Positions 17,608 to 26,084 of a DNA stretch of 64,000 bases are shown here, one piece after another. The position numbers were made by a program, and so were the translations under genes. This stretch comes from Anaerolineae bacterium. GTDB lineage: Bacteria > Chloroflexota > Anaerolineae > Anaerolineales > Anaerolineaceae. Numbering within the stretch: the stretch's first letter is position 1; each line of letters opens with the position of its first letter. The notes beneath the pieces are model-generated. The model saw nothing but the letters and a program-made list of their open reading frames with translations, searched no databases and had not been told where the DNA came from. The DNA is taken from assembly GCA_013314735.1 (NCBI GenBank), contig JABUFD010000001.1:992001-1056000 (forward strand). The letters run 5' to 3'.

Positions 17608-18255
17608 GTGATACTTGTCAATGAGCGTGAAAATGTGTTGAAGTATTGCCAAAAAATGCTGGACCAAAAGCTAACAACGGGTTCGGGTGGAAATATTAGT
17701 ATTTACAACCGGGAGGAAAATCTGGTGGCAATCAGCCCCGGCAGTATGGATTATTATGCGATCTCTGCAGCTGACGTTATGGTTGTCGATATTGAAGGAA
17801 ATATCATCGATGGAAAGAATAATCCATCCAGTGAAATGGCTTTTCATCTTGCCTTGTTAAAGGCTAGAGAAGACATCAACGCGGTTATTCATACTCACTC
17901 CATCTATGCAACAGCCATGGCTTGCCTTCGGATGGAAATTCCCCCTCTTCACTATCTGGTTGGTTTGATAGGGGACAAGGTCCCAGTTGCTGAGTATGCC
18001 ACTTTCGCCACCCCTGAATTGGCACAGCACATCATCCGTGATATTCAGGGTTATAATGCATGTCTTTTGGCCAATCACGGAGTGGTTGCAGTTGGTCCTG
18101 ACATTGAGAAATGCTTCATTATCGCTGAGCACGTGGAGCTCGCTGCGCAGATATACCTGGCAGCAGTAAATGCTGGCTCCCCTGTACTACTGGGAAATGA
18201 TGAAATGGATCGCCTTCAACAGAAGTTCCGCCAATATGTATTGAAACCGAAATAG
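17608..18255 (+). CDS. fucA: L-fuculose-phosphate aldolase-type class II aldolase
   Basis: A 215-residue class II aldolase/adducin-family enzyme, the usual FucA length. It has TGSGGNIS near the N-terminus, the phosphate-binding SPGSMDY, the catalytic glutamate in SSEMAFH, and zinc-binding His residues in VIHTHSIYATA, with the third in LANHGVVA. FucA cleaves L-fuculose 1-phosphate to dihydroxyacetone phosphate and L-lactaldehyde. The GTG at 17608 is preferred because AAGGAG lies 6 bases upstream; an in-frame codon at 17560 adds an unconserved extension. The isomerase and kinase of the pathway are about 20 kb away. A related aldolase substrate (rhamnulose- or ribulose-phosphate) cannot be excluded. 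Confidence 0.85.
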   Translation: MILVNERENVLKYCQKMLDQKLTTGSGGNISIYNREENLVAISPGSMDYYAISAADVMVVDIEGNIIDGKNNPSSEMAFHLALLKAREDINAVIHTHSIYATAMACLRMEIPPLHYLVGLIGDKVPVAEYATFATPELAQHIIRDIQGYNACLLANHGVVAVGPDIEKCFIIAEHVELAAQIYLAAVNAGSPVLLGNDEMDRLQQKFRQYVLKPK

Positions 18256-18264
18256 AAGGCTAAA

Positions 18265-19443
18265 ATGAAAAAAGAGACGCGGATTACCATCGTTTTAATT
18301 GTATTTCAGGTTTTGTTGGTAGTCTTGGCATTTATGCTTGGTATATTTATTCAAAAAAATAATGGCTATGCGCAGTTTAATTTGCCGATTCTGAACCAGT
18401 CCTTGGAAATTTTGCGCGCTAACGGCTTGCCAACTCCTCCGCCAGACCCTGCTCTCGAATACGGTATGATTCGCGGTATGCTCCAGGCCTATGGTGACCC
18501 GTTTTCTTCATTCTCTGAACCCGCCCAGGCAGAGCTTCAGTCTGATCAATTGGCTGGAAAGTTTGGTGGGGTTGGTGCGAATATCATTCAAAATGCCGAT
18601 GGATTTTTCTACCTCCTCCCCTACCCGGATTCTCCGGCTGAAAATGCCGGCGTAGTTGAAAATGACCGGTTAATAGCAGTTGATGATGTTATAGTTGATT
18701 CGAACTTTACCTCAGATCAGGTTGCAGCTTTGATTCGCGGTCCAGAAAATTCCAGGGTAAAACTCACTCTAACCCACCCTCCTGAATACACAGAAACAAC
18801 AATATTGACCATCAAGCGTGTTGAAGTTCCATTACCATCGCTCCATTATTTCCTTGCCCAGAACCAGCCCCAAATTGGCATTATCCAATTGAACATAATT
18901 GCCGAAACATCTCCCGATGAAATTTCTGCCGCGATTGAGGACTTGCTGGAGAGGGAAGCAAAAGCTTTTGTGATAGATTTACGCAACAACGGGGGCGGCT
19001 TGCTCGATTCTGGTATAGAATTGGCGGAGCTCTTTTTATCCAGGGGAAACCTGATTATTGAGAGACGCTCCAAAAACCAACCGTCAGAATTAATCACTGC
19101 CACAAAAAACGGCAGGTATGCTGACCTGCCAATCGTAATCATTACCAACGGTAATACAGCCAGTGCGGCTGAAATTTTTGCTGGTGCATTGCAAGCAAAC
19201 GGACGTTGCAAGTTGGTTGGTTTCCCGACATACGGAAAAAATACCATCCAGCTTGTTTTTAGCCTCCAGGACGGTTCTTCTCTTCACATCACGTCCTCTG
19301 AGTGGGGGTTTCCCGCATTGCCCGACTTTTCAGCAGGTAATGGTCTTATTCCAGAATTCACCTTCCAGGATATGGATAGTATGGATCCACAAATTATGGA
19401 AAACGCCGTTAATTTTCTGCTAACCGAGCAAGAAACCCCATGA
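18265..19443 (+). CDS. S41-family C-terminal processing peptidase
   Basis: A 392-residue serine protease anchored by an N-terminal membrane helix (residues 8-28). A PDZ domain (about 95-190, with GVGANI and DSPAENAGVVENDRLIAV) precedes the S41 catalytic domain. The catalytic pair is Ser300 in NGNTASAAEIFAGAL and Lys325 in TYGKNTIQ, the normal 25-residue spacing of CtpA-type enzymes. The active site faces outside the membrane, where these enzymes trim or degrade envelope proteins. It starts 9 bases after the aldolase stop, so the two are probably co-transcribed although functionally unrelated. Confidence 0.93.
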   Translation: MKKETRITIVLIVFQVLLVVLAFMLGIFIQKNNGYAQFNLPILNQSLEILRANGLPTPPPDPALEYGMIRGMLQAYGDPFSSFSEPAQAELQSDQLAGKFGGVGANIIQNADGFFYLLPYPDSPAENAGVVENDRLIAVDDVIVDSNFTSDQVAALIRGPENSRVKLTLTHPPEYTETTILTIKRVEVPLPSLHYFLAQNQPQIGIIQLNIIAETSPDEISAAIEDLLEREAKAFVIDLRNNGGGLLDSGIELAELFLSRGNLIIERRSKNQPSELITATKNGRYADLPIVIITNGNTASAAEIFAGALQANGRCKLVGFPTYGKNTIQLVFSLQDGSSLHITSSEWGFPALPDFSAGNGLIPEFTFQDMDSMDPQIMENAVNFLLTEQETP

Positions 19444-19467
19444 ACGAGTGTAATCTGACATCGAAGA

Positions 19468-21696
19468 TCACAATTTTCCCAGCCCACGCAGTACACGTTC
19501 TGGTGTGAGTGGGAACTCGTCAAACCAGATGCCAGTGGCATCGTGAAGTGCGTCCATCACGGCGGGGGCAAATGCAAGGTAGGGCAATTCTCCCACCCCC
19601 CTGGCGCCCCAGGGCCCTCTCGGATCAGGGAACTCAAGAATACGGTTATCGACGCGTTCAGGGATGTCGAGAACCGTTGGTATCAAGTAGGTGGAAAAAC
19701 GGTACGTTTTCGGGTGACCGTCTTCCTGTATAAAGTTTTCTAACAAAGTATATCCCGCCGCCTGAACAACAGCGCCTTCAATTTGCCCCCGCACCTGCCG
19801 GGGGTTAATTGCTATCCCGACGTCATCCGATACGATCACTTTCAACAAGCGAATGATCCCTGTTTCTGTATCAACCTCCAATTCTACACATTCCGAAGCG
19901 TAGGCGTAACTGAAATTGGGCATACTATACCCCGTTTCGGGGTCCAGATTCGTAGTTTGAGGAGCAAGATAACGGTGGACAACCTTGACCGGTCTTTCTC
20001 CGTTATCCCACCGATGGAGGGCAATTTTTGCAGCTTCCTTCACGGAGTTACCAGCCATAAACGTCATACGCGAAGCGGAAACACTTCCAGAACTTCTGGA
20101 GGTTAAAGTGTCTGAATAGTCATATTCTATGATATTGATATCAACCCCCAGCGCTTCAGCTGTCATTTGCAGAATAGCTGTATGCGCTCCCTGTCCAACC
20201 TCTGCGGCGGCGTGACGCAGGACAACTTTTTCGATGTCTGTAGTTCCAAACAGCTCTATGGTTGCCCAGCAATGTTCCGGGTAGCCATAAGAAAAACCAA
20301 TATTTTTGAAACCAGCAGCAATTCCCACACCTTTCTGAATGTGGGTTGCTTTATTTTGATAATTTCGCAGTGATGGCCGTCGCCATTTTCCATTTTCTAG
20401 AATCCAGCCAGCCTGAACGCAACAATCCAGCAAAGTTTCCGCCATCGTCACACCTTCAGGAATAGGTGTGTTTACATTAATTAAGGAACCTTCTCGCAGA
20501 ATATTACGCATCCGGACTTCGACCGGATCCATACCCAATGCTTCTGCCAGTTTGTTCATCTGCATTTCGCCAGCAAAGATTGCCTGTGGCCCTCCAAAGC
20601 CACGGAATGCAGCCCCTGGTATGTTGTTCGTGTAAACAGCATACGCATCTATGGCGACGTTGGGGATTTCGTACGGGCCATTACAAAGCAAGATGGCGTT
20701 TCCCATAACCTTGTTCGAGGTATACATATACGCGCCAGCATCCTCGATAATCCGGGTTTCCGATACGATTACCTTTCCTTCTTTAGTTGCCCCCCATTTC
20801 GAATGAATATGATACCGGTGGCGTTTTCCATGCCCCATGATGGATTCCTCGCGGCTCCACACACATTTCACCGGACGAACGATCCCGATTTCTTCCAGGC
20901 GATAAACGGCCAATGCGAGAACAATCTGCAGAGACATGTCTTCACGACCGCCAAACGCCCCGCCTATCGCGGGATAGATCACCCTGATTTTTTCTAAGGG
21001 CAACCCCAATGAATGTGCAATCTGATGCTGGTCATCATGCGCCCATTGCCCACCGATGATAACAACTATTCTCCCATCATCATCCAGATAGGAGCATCCG
21101 GCTTCCGGTTGTAAATATGCATGTTCCTGCACAGGTGTAATATAGTCATTTTCAATAATGACATCACACCGGCTGAAACCTTCTTCAGGATTTCCTTTCC
21201 GTACCCTGTCATACCACGCAATATTGTTCTTCACATTCTCATGCAGACGAATACAGTTGTCTGACATCGCCTCTTCAGGATTGACTACTACAGGGAGATG
21301 CTTATAAGATATCTGGATTTTCTCAACTGCTTCCTCTGCGCCTTCAAGCGTTTCGGCGATAACGCAGGCAACCTGGTCGCCAACGAATCTGACATGGTCT
21401 GCTCCCGGAATATCAGAACCTGGTCCACACAAGACTGGCTGATCTTTTACCTGAAGACCATATTCGTTCACAGGAACATCTTTTGCCGTCAGAATCATCA
21501 ACACCCCGGAGACCTGGTTAGCATCACGGAGATCAATAGCTTCTATCACGGCGTGGGGCACCTCCGCGAATTTCACTTTCATATAAAGCTGATTATCAAA
21601 GATAAAGTCACCCGGATATTTTGCTGCCCCGGTGACTTTTGCTTCGGCGTCAATCCGTGGAAGTGATTGGTTAATATACCGCTTCGACATTTCCAT
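19468..21696 (-). CDS. Molybdenum hydroxylase large subunit (xanthine dehydrogenase/CoxL family)
   Basis: A 742-residue molybdopterin-binding subunit. It has the N-terminal a/b-hammerhead domain (LPRIDAEAKVTGAAKYPGDF), the molybdopterin-binding blocks IGGAFGGRED, AAFRGFGGPQ and EVGQGAHT, and the catalytic-glutamate loop GARGVGELP near the C-terminus. It oxidises an N-heterocycle or aldehyde by water-derived hydroxylation. No CO-dehydrogenase active-site loop (VAYRCSFR) is present, so a purine, nicotinate or other heterocycle is more likely. Electrons would pass to the FAD/[2Fe-2S] protein encoded two genes upstream. The ATG at 21696 follows AGGA by about 9 bases; an ATG two codons later is also possible. 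Confidence 0.92.
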   Translation of the reverse strand: MEMSKRYINQSLPRIDAEAKVTGAAKYPGDFIFDNQLYMKVKFAEVPHAVIEAIDLRDANQVSGVLMILTAKDVPVNEYGLQVKDQPVLCGPGSDIPGADHVRFVGDQVACVIAETLEGAEEAVEKIQISYKHLPVVVNPEEAMSDNCIRLHENVKNNIAWYDRVRKGNPEEGFSRCDVIIENDYITPVQEHAYLQPEAGCSYLDDDGRIVVIIGGQWAHDDQHQIAHSLGLPLEKIRVIYPAIGGAFGGREDMSLQIVLALAVYRLEEIGIVRPVKCVWSREESIMGHGKRHRYHIHSKWGATKEGKVIVSETRIIEDAGAYMYTSNKVMGNAILLCNGPYEIPNVAIDAYAVYTNNIPGAAFRGFGGPQAIFAGEMQMNKLAEALGMDPVEVRMRNILREGSLINVNTPIPEGVTMAETLLDCCVQAGWILENGKWRRPSLRNYQNKATHIQKGVGIAAGFKNIGFSYGYPEHCWATIELFGTTDIEKVVLRHAAAEVGQGAHTAILQMTAEALGVDINIIEYDYSDTLTSRSSGSVSASRMTFMAGNSVKEAAKIALHRWDNGERPVKVVHRYLAPQTTNLDPETGYSMPNFSYAYASECVELEVDTETGIIRLLKVIVSDDVGIAINPRQVRGQIEGAVVQAAGYTLLENFIQEDGHPKTYRFSTYLIPTVLDIPERVDNRILEFPDPRGPWGARGVGELPYLAFAPAVMDALHDATGIWFDEFPLTPERVLRGLGKL

Positions 21697-21705
21697 CAAC
21701 CAATC

Positions 21706-22065
21706 CTAACGTTTATAATCTTTCCCACGGTAGCGAGCCTGGGGTACGTCTTGTGGCCCATATCGGCTGGGGCCAAGGGCTGCGTTTGCCACGAATGTGA
21801 ATACCATAAAAATGATGTATAAAATCAGACTAAAAGCGAACGTTAACCCGATTTTGATGTATAGAAACGCATCATTACCCGGTGCTGCAAACTCACTCGG
21901 CCAGGTGATCAGGTGATTTTCGCCATTGTACTCCAGAAACAACAATGCACCAGTGAAAGCAATGACAGGGATGATGACGATCATCACACAACCAATCGCC
22001 CTCCACACTGGATGGATTTTTTGCTTCTCTTCTTTTTCTTTATGAACAGATGTTTGATAGCCCAT
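21706..22065 (-). CDS. Two-helix membrane protein inside the Mo-hydroxylase operon
   Basis: A 119-residue protein beginning MGYQTSVHKEKEEKQ. It has two hydrophobic helices (about residues 24-46 and 70-98) and a hydrophilic C-terminus rich in Gly, Pro, Arg and Tyr (PSRYGPQDVPQARYRG). The start lies one base after the stop of the FAD/iron-sulfur gene; the longer open frame only overlaps that gene. I do not recognise the family. Its position between the electron-transfer and molybdenum subunits suggests a membrane anchor or a partner of the complex, but this is only contextual. Confidence 0.7.
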   Translation of the reverse strand: MGYQTSVHKEKEEKQKIHPVWRAIGCVMIVIIPVIAFTGALLFLEYNGENHLITWPSEFAAPGNDAFLYIKIGLTFAFSLILYIIFMVFTFVANAALGPSRYGPQDVPQARYRGKDYKR

Positions 22066-22066
22066 T

Positions 22067-23488
22067 TTACTCAAGCTCCTTAGCCGCGTTTTCAATCGCC
22101 TCGATAATTTGATAATAACCAGTGCATCGGCACAAATTACCCGATATGGCTGCTTTAATTTCATCCCTGGTTGGGGAAGCATTTTCTTCCAATAACTTTG
22201 TCGCCGACATAACAAATCCTGGTGTACAAAATCCGCATTGTACCGCTCCGCCATCTACAAATGCCTGTTGCACTGGTGACAGGTGTCCATCAATTGACAA
22301 CCCTTCGATCGTGTTGATGGAGGATTCATGCGCTCGTCCAGCGGGGATAAGGCATGCGAGGACGGCTGCACCGTCCAGGTAAACTGTACAGGCACCGCAT
22401 TCACCTTCAGCACAGCCTTCTTTCGTTCCCATCAGATGCAAATCATCTCGCAACATCTGAAGTAAGGTTTTTTTTGATGCGGATTTCACCTGGTACCGCT
22501 TTCCATTCACAAGAGTGTCGATCGTATCTATGGGTTCGCTTCGGCCAATCGTTGGAATCAGCGGATTGGCGTGAAGCGGGTTGCTTTCATGCCCCCATAA
22601 CAAAACCGGTTTTTCTGGAAACTCTGACACACGAGTATCGCGCAAAGAGAGCAGGGCTCGTCGTAGCAGGACCGCGCTCATTGCCTTACGGTAGGCGGCC
22701 GAACAGCGGATATCGCTGATCGGTGATACCTCTGTCTGGGCCAAATCTTCTGCTCTTTTGATGACGGAATCTTCAAGATTTCTCTTTTTTAAGTAGTCTT
22801 CCACTCCCCGTGCGTGGATAATCATTGGTGCAACTGCACCATAGGTCACAACACAGTGAGTAATCAGGTTTTCTGACACCTGTAATATGACAGTGCAATT
22901 GACCAGTGAAATCGCCTGCGCATTGCGCAAGGCATGCTTGATGAATACACCACGCATCGTTTCGTCCATTGATGGAATTAATATTTCCGTGACAAGTTCG
23001 TTAGGTGCAAGGATGGTTTTTCGGACACCCAAATAGAACTCGCTCAAAGGCACCATCCGCTGACCTTGGTGTGATTCGATCTTGACTTTGGCATCCAACG
23101 CAATCAAAGGTGAGATGGTATCATTTGCAGGAGAAGCGGTCACCAGATTCCCAATCACTGTACCGCGATTTCGGATTTGTGGAGAGCCCACGCTCCAGCA
23201 TGCTTGCGCCAATGGGAACGCATGCCTTCGGATCACTGCTGAGGCCACACAATCACTATGGCTGACCATCATACCAAGATGGATGTCTTGATTTTCATCA
23301 ATCCAAATGTTTCCCTGGTCAGGTATCCGGCTGACATCAATGATTACCGAAACGTCCTTCCGATTTCCATTGCGAAACTCTAAAATCAGGTCAGTTGCTC
23401 CGGCAGAAATTTTTGCTGTCCGCCCGAATTCATCAAGCAAATCCAGCGTTTGTTGTATCGTGGATGGCTGGTAGTAAGTAGACCACAT
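22067..23488 (-). CDS. Fused FAD-binding and [2Fe-2S] subunit of a molybdenum hydroxylase
   Basis: A 473-residue fusion. Residues 1-300 are a CoxM-type FAD domain (ISAGATDL, GSPQIRNRGTVIGN, and a C-terminal CO_deh_flav_C domain). Residues from about 330 are a CoxS-type protein with the plant ferredoxin-like cluster (GCAEGECGACTV ... C) and the helical cluster (CGFCTPGF ... CRC). The order FAD then iron-sulfur is the reverse of the usual XdhA order and follows the coxM-coxS gene order. I chose the ATG at 23488 just after the previous stop; the longer frame to 23527 overlaps that gene. The subunit carries electrons from molybdenum to FAD and then to an acceptor. Confidence 0.9.
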   Translation of the reverse strand: MWSTYYQPSTIQQTLDLLDEFGRTAKISAGATDLILEFRNGNRKDVSVIIDVSRIPDQGNIWIDENQDIHLGMMVSHSDCVASAVIRRHAFPLAQACWSVGSPQIRNRGTVIGNLVTASPANDTISPLIALDAKVKIESHQGQRMVPLSEFYLGVRKTILAPNELVTEILIPSMDETMRGVFIKHALRNAQAISLVNCTVILQVSENLITHCVVTYGAVAPMIIHARGVEDYLKKRNLEDSVIKRAEDLAQTEVSPISDIRCSAAYRKAMSAVLLRRALLSLRDTRVSEFPEKPVLLWGHESNPLHANPLIPTIGRSEPIDTIDTLVNGKRYQVKSASKKTLLQMLRDDLHLMGTKEGCAEGECGACTVYLDGAAVLACLIPAGRAHESSINTIEGLSIDGHLSPVQQAFVDGGAVQCGFCTPGFVMSATKLLEENASPTRDEIKAAISGNLCRCTGYYQIIEAIENAAKELE

Positions 23489-23501
23489 ACCGGGCTCTTG
23501 T

Positions 23502-24512
23502 TTATAGTTTGGGTGAAAATGTATCAATCAACAAACGGATATCACCGCCAACCGAATACATAATCGGACTGGCACATCCGTTTTTCATGTATTCACCCAC
23601 CTTGGCACGGGCTTCGTCAGGTGTGCCAGATGCTGTGATCCTGCAGATGAGGTCGTCAGGTACAAGATGTTTCGCTTTCTGAATTTGTTCATGAGTTGCG
23701 GGCCAGCCCAGGATAGATTGTATTTTGCCAACCACCTCATCACTCACACCAGAAGCTTTGGCGATATGGGGTTGCTGTGCCAGGTATTGTGTCAATAACT
23801 CGCGTGTATTATCAATCGCTGTGTCGTGATCATGGTCCACAGAACACACAATCAACTGTGGTCTGTCAATGTCATCCACCCGTCGATTCGACTTTTTCGC
23901 GCCTTTGTCCAGCAATTCCATCGCCTGGATGTTGTATTTCGGTTCGACACAATAGTTCAAGACCACACCATCAGCGATTTCTCCTGCCATTTCCATCATG
24001 TTCGGGCCGGTTGCGCCGATATACACTGGCACATAACGCGGTTCCTTCCGGCCATGGACCACATCAAGTTCGATGCCATCCACATTAACAAATTCACCAT
24101 GAAATGTGACATTTTCCATGGCCAATAAACGTTTCATTACCTGAAGGGTTTCTTTCATTGCGGTCAGGGGTTTTCTGCGATCAATTCCGACATTTTTGGC
24201 GAGGGGATCCCACCATGCGCCAATCCCGCATATGATCCGGTTCGGAGCGAGGTCATCCAATGTAAGGAAAGTCGCTGCAAGCAAACCAATATTGCGCGTC
24301 CAGTTATTGATGACTCCCGATCCCACCTTGATGTGTTCGGTCACAGCAGCATATGCAGCCATCGGAACAATCGCATCCCGCACCAATCGACTTTCTGCTT
24401 GCCATACAGCGTCAAAGCCCTTCTCTTCCGCGTACCGCACATAGTTCAGACCATCTCTGAGGTCATGAGAGTCCTGCAAGTAGATTGCCGGCCGTTTGAT
24501 CTGCTCCATCAT
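23502..24512 (-). CDS. LLM-class (luciferase-like) F420-dependent oxidoreductase, Mer-like
   Basis: A 336-residue TIM-barrel protein of the bacterial luciferase superfamily. It has [43 protein letters not shown] and [25 protein letters not shown], a pattern seen in F420-dependent methylene-tetrahydromethanopterin reductase-like proteins. GGAGG a few bases before the ATG at 24512 fixes the start; the frame extends upstream without one. Neighbouring F420 genes (NpdG and CofE) support F420 rather than FMN as cofactor. The substrate is unknown; a role in one-carbon metabolism or in reducing the Mo-hydroxylase product are alternatives. Confidence 0.88.
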   Translation of the reverse strand: MMEQIKRPAIYLQDSHDLRDGLNYVRYAEEKGFDAVWQAESRLVRDAIVPMAAYAAVTEHIKVGSGVINNWTRNIGLLAATFLTLDDLAPNRIICGIGAWWDPLAKNVGIDRRKPLTAMKETLQVMKRLLAMENVTFHGEFVNVDGIELDVVHGRKEPRYVPVYIGATGPNMMEMAGEIADGVVLNYCVEPKYNIQAMELLDKGAKKSNRRVDDIDRPQLIVCSVDHDHDTAIDNTRELLTQYLAQQPHIAKASGVSDEVVGKIQSILGWPATHEQIQKAKHLVPDDLICRITASGTPDEARAKVGEYMKNGCASPIMYSVGGDIRLLIDTFSPKL

Positions 24513-24589
24513 CTTTCCTCCATTTTTTCGAACATGTTGGTGCACTTACTGAATAAGTCTGTTTTGATTGTAGCATTATATCGATGAAA

Positions 24590-25384
24590 TTAGCGGAATA
24601 AATCTTTCTCTTTTGGCCGAATCACCTCTGATATGGATGATTGCCGCAGTGGATAAGGAAAGCCTCGGACATGCACGGCAGGGATACCCTCCTCGGCTTC
24701 ACCCATTACCAGCGCAGCAGCAGCAGCCAATTGATCCGCGGCCGCAATGATTGTCGCCTTTAACTCATATCCAAAAAGATCCCTGTCCCCAATTCTGTTC
24801 ACCAATTCGGGCACATCACTCGTACCGATTGATATCCCAACCGTTCCATTCCTCCAGGCGCGTCCATGTGAATCTGTAATGAGAACACCAATGTGTTGGT
24901 TGCTACGAATCATCAAACCTTGTTGAAGACGTGCAGCGCTTTGATCAGCATTTTCTGGCAGCAAAAGGTACCAACCTCCGTCTGAGCTGTCATCAGATGC
25001 TATATTGGATGTGCTTACATTGGAATGATCAATACCGGCATTGGCGCAAACAAAACCATTCCTGTGCTGACAAATCAGTAATCCAGGGCGTATCCGCAGC
25101 AATTCTGCACTTTCACGTAACACCAGTTCTACATAACGGGCATCTTTCCCGCTTACCAATGCTAGCTGGTTGGCTTTCTCTGAAGGGGTGATCTCCTGGA
25201 GGTTAACCAACCTGCCTTCTGCTTTTGAGACTACTTTTTGTGCGATAACCAGAATGTCCTCATCCTTGAGAGATATTCCATTCTTATCCAGACCTTCCCA
25301 CAGGATTCCAGCAAGATCATCACCTTGTTTCACCAAAGGCAAGCCTGATATCGGTGTAATAACTAACGGATTTCTGGTGGGCAA
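24590..25384 (-). CDS. cofE: Coenzyme F420-0:L-glutamate ligase (CofE-like)
   Basis: A 264-residue CofE-family protein: ITPISGLPLVKQGDDLAG, ILVIAQKVVSKAEGR, then ITDSHGRAWRNGTVGISIG and RDLFGYELKATIIAAADQLAAAA. CofE adds glutamates to F420-0 using GTP. The start is probably the TTG at 25384, which follows the npdG stop by 2 bases with GAGGGA as ribosome site. The long open frame to 25552 only shadows npdG. The FbiB-type nitroreductase domain of actinobacteria is absent. No other F420 biosynthesis gene is in the window. Confidence 0.9.
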   Translation of the reverse strand: MPTRNPLVITPISGLPLVKQGDDLAGILWEGLDKNGISLKDEDILVIAQKVVSKAEGRLVNLQEITPSEKANQLALVSGKDARYVELVLRESAELLRIRPGLLICQHRNGFVCANAGIDHSNVSTSNIASDDSSDGGWYLLLPENADQSAARLQQGLMIRSNQHIGVLITDSHGRAWRNGTVGISIGTSDVPELVNRIGDRDLFGYELKATIIAAADQLAAAAALVMGEAEEGIPAVHVRGFPYPLRQSSISEVIRPKEKDLFR

Positions 25385-25386
25385 GG

Positions 25387-26064
25387 TTATTCCCTCGGTA
25401 TGCCAGTGATTTGTATGCCAGCGGATTTCACGCCGTATTTTCGGTTTAACCCAATCAACACAGAGGTCAGTCCCTCTACTACAACTGAATTCTCCAGATA
25501 CCCGGCGTCCCAACCTACCAGGCCCGCATCTGAAATCAGGCTGAGGACACATTCACGGGCTTCCCGCGTACGACCGCAAACAAGAATGTCACATTCAGGA
25601 ACAACATCAGTCATCAGGTGCTCGAATGACACATTCTGAAACGCAGCAACAACTGTCACACCATCGCCCAACAATCCTTGAGCCTGCATGGCCGCGCTGC
25701 CCTCCCGTGGCATCTGCACCATGCTTACTTTCGGCGGAACCAATGGGACAGTTACATCTATCAATATTTTTCCCTGTAGGGCTGGACGGAGGTAATCAAG
25801 CGTATCCACATGGACTGCGTAGGGTACCGTGAGGACCACGATTTCGGCGCTTTCTGCGGCAGCAAAATTTTCATATCCCTCCAGGTCTGCATCATGAAGT
25901 CCGGGTTTTCCTCGCAGTTCACTCACAGTCTGCATCGCCTTTACCGCATCACGTGAGCCGATCAAAATGCGATGGCCTGCTTTTCCCCATCGATATGCAA
26001 GGCCCTTTCCTTCTTTACCTGTTCCACCAATGATGGCAATCGTTCTTTTACAGGTTTCTGTCAT
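25387..26064 (-). CDS. npdG: F420H2:NADP+ oxidoreductase (NpdG-like)
   Basis: A 225-residue Rossmann protein. The N-terminal IIGGTGKEGKGLAYRWGKAG and ILIGSRD form the NADP-binding region of the NADPH-dependent F420 reductase family. VVLTVPYAVH and LIDVTVPLVPP follow. It moves a hydride between NADPH and F420. AAAGGA lies 7 bases before the ATG at 26064. It sits between ssnA and cofE with gaps of 20 and 2 bases. Its presence in a Mo-hydroxylase operon suggests that electrons from that pathway, or reducing power for it, are exchanged with F420. Confidence 0.9.
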   Translation of the reverse strand: MTETCKRTIAIIGGTGKEGKGLAYRWGKAGHRILIGSRDAVKAMQTVSELRGKPGLHDADLEGYENFAAAESAEIVVLTVPYAVHVDTLDYLRPALQGKILIDVTVPLVPPKVSMVQMPREGSAAMQAQGLLGDGVTVVAAFQNVSFEHLMTDVVPECDILVCGRTREARECVLSLISDAGLVGWDAGYLENSVVVEGLTSVLIGLNRKYGVKSAGIQITGIPRE

Positions 26065-26084
26065 AGACAAATCCTTTCACCCTG

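Noticed and set aside
19468-21696. Aerobic carbon monoxide dehydrogenase large subunit
   Set aside because: The CoxL active-site loop signature VAYRCSFR is absent; the corresponding block reads AAFRGFGGPQ, typical of xanthine dehydrogenase-type hydroxylases.
22066-22254. Longer start for the two-helix membrane protein
   Set aside because: The upstream 63 residues overlap the iron-sulfur domain gene in another frame and look like shadow coding.
25385-25552. N-terminal extension of the CofE-like protein
   Set aside because: The extra 56 residues lie inside npdG on the same strand, have a composition unlike the CofE family, and lack a ribosome site; the TTG at 25384 fits the family start.
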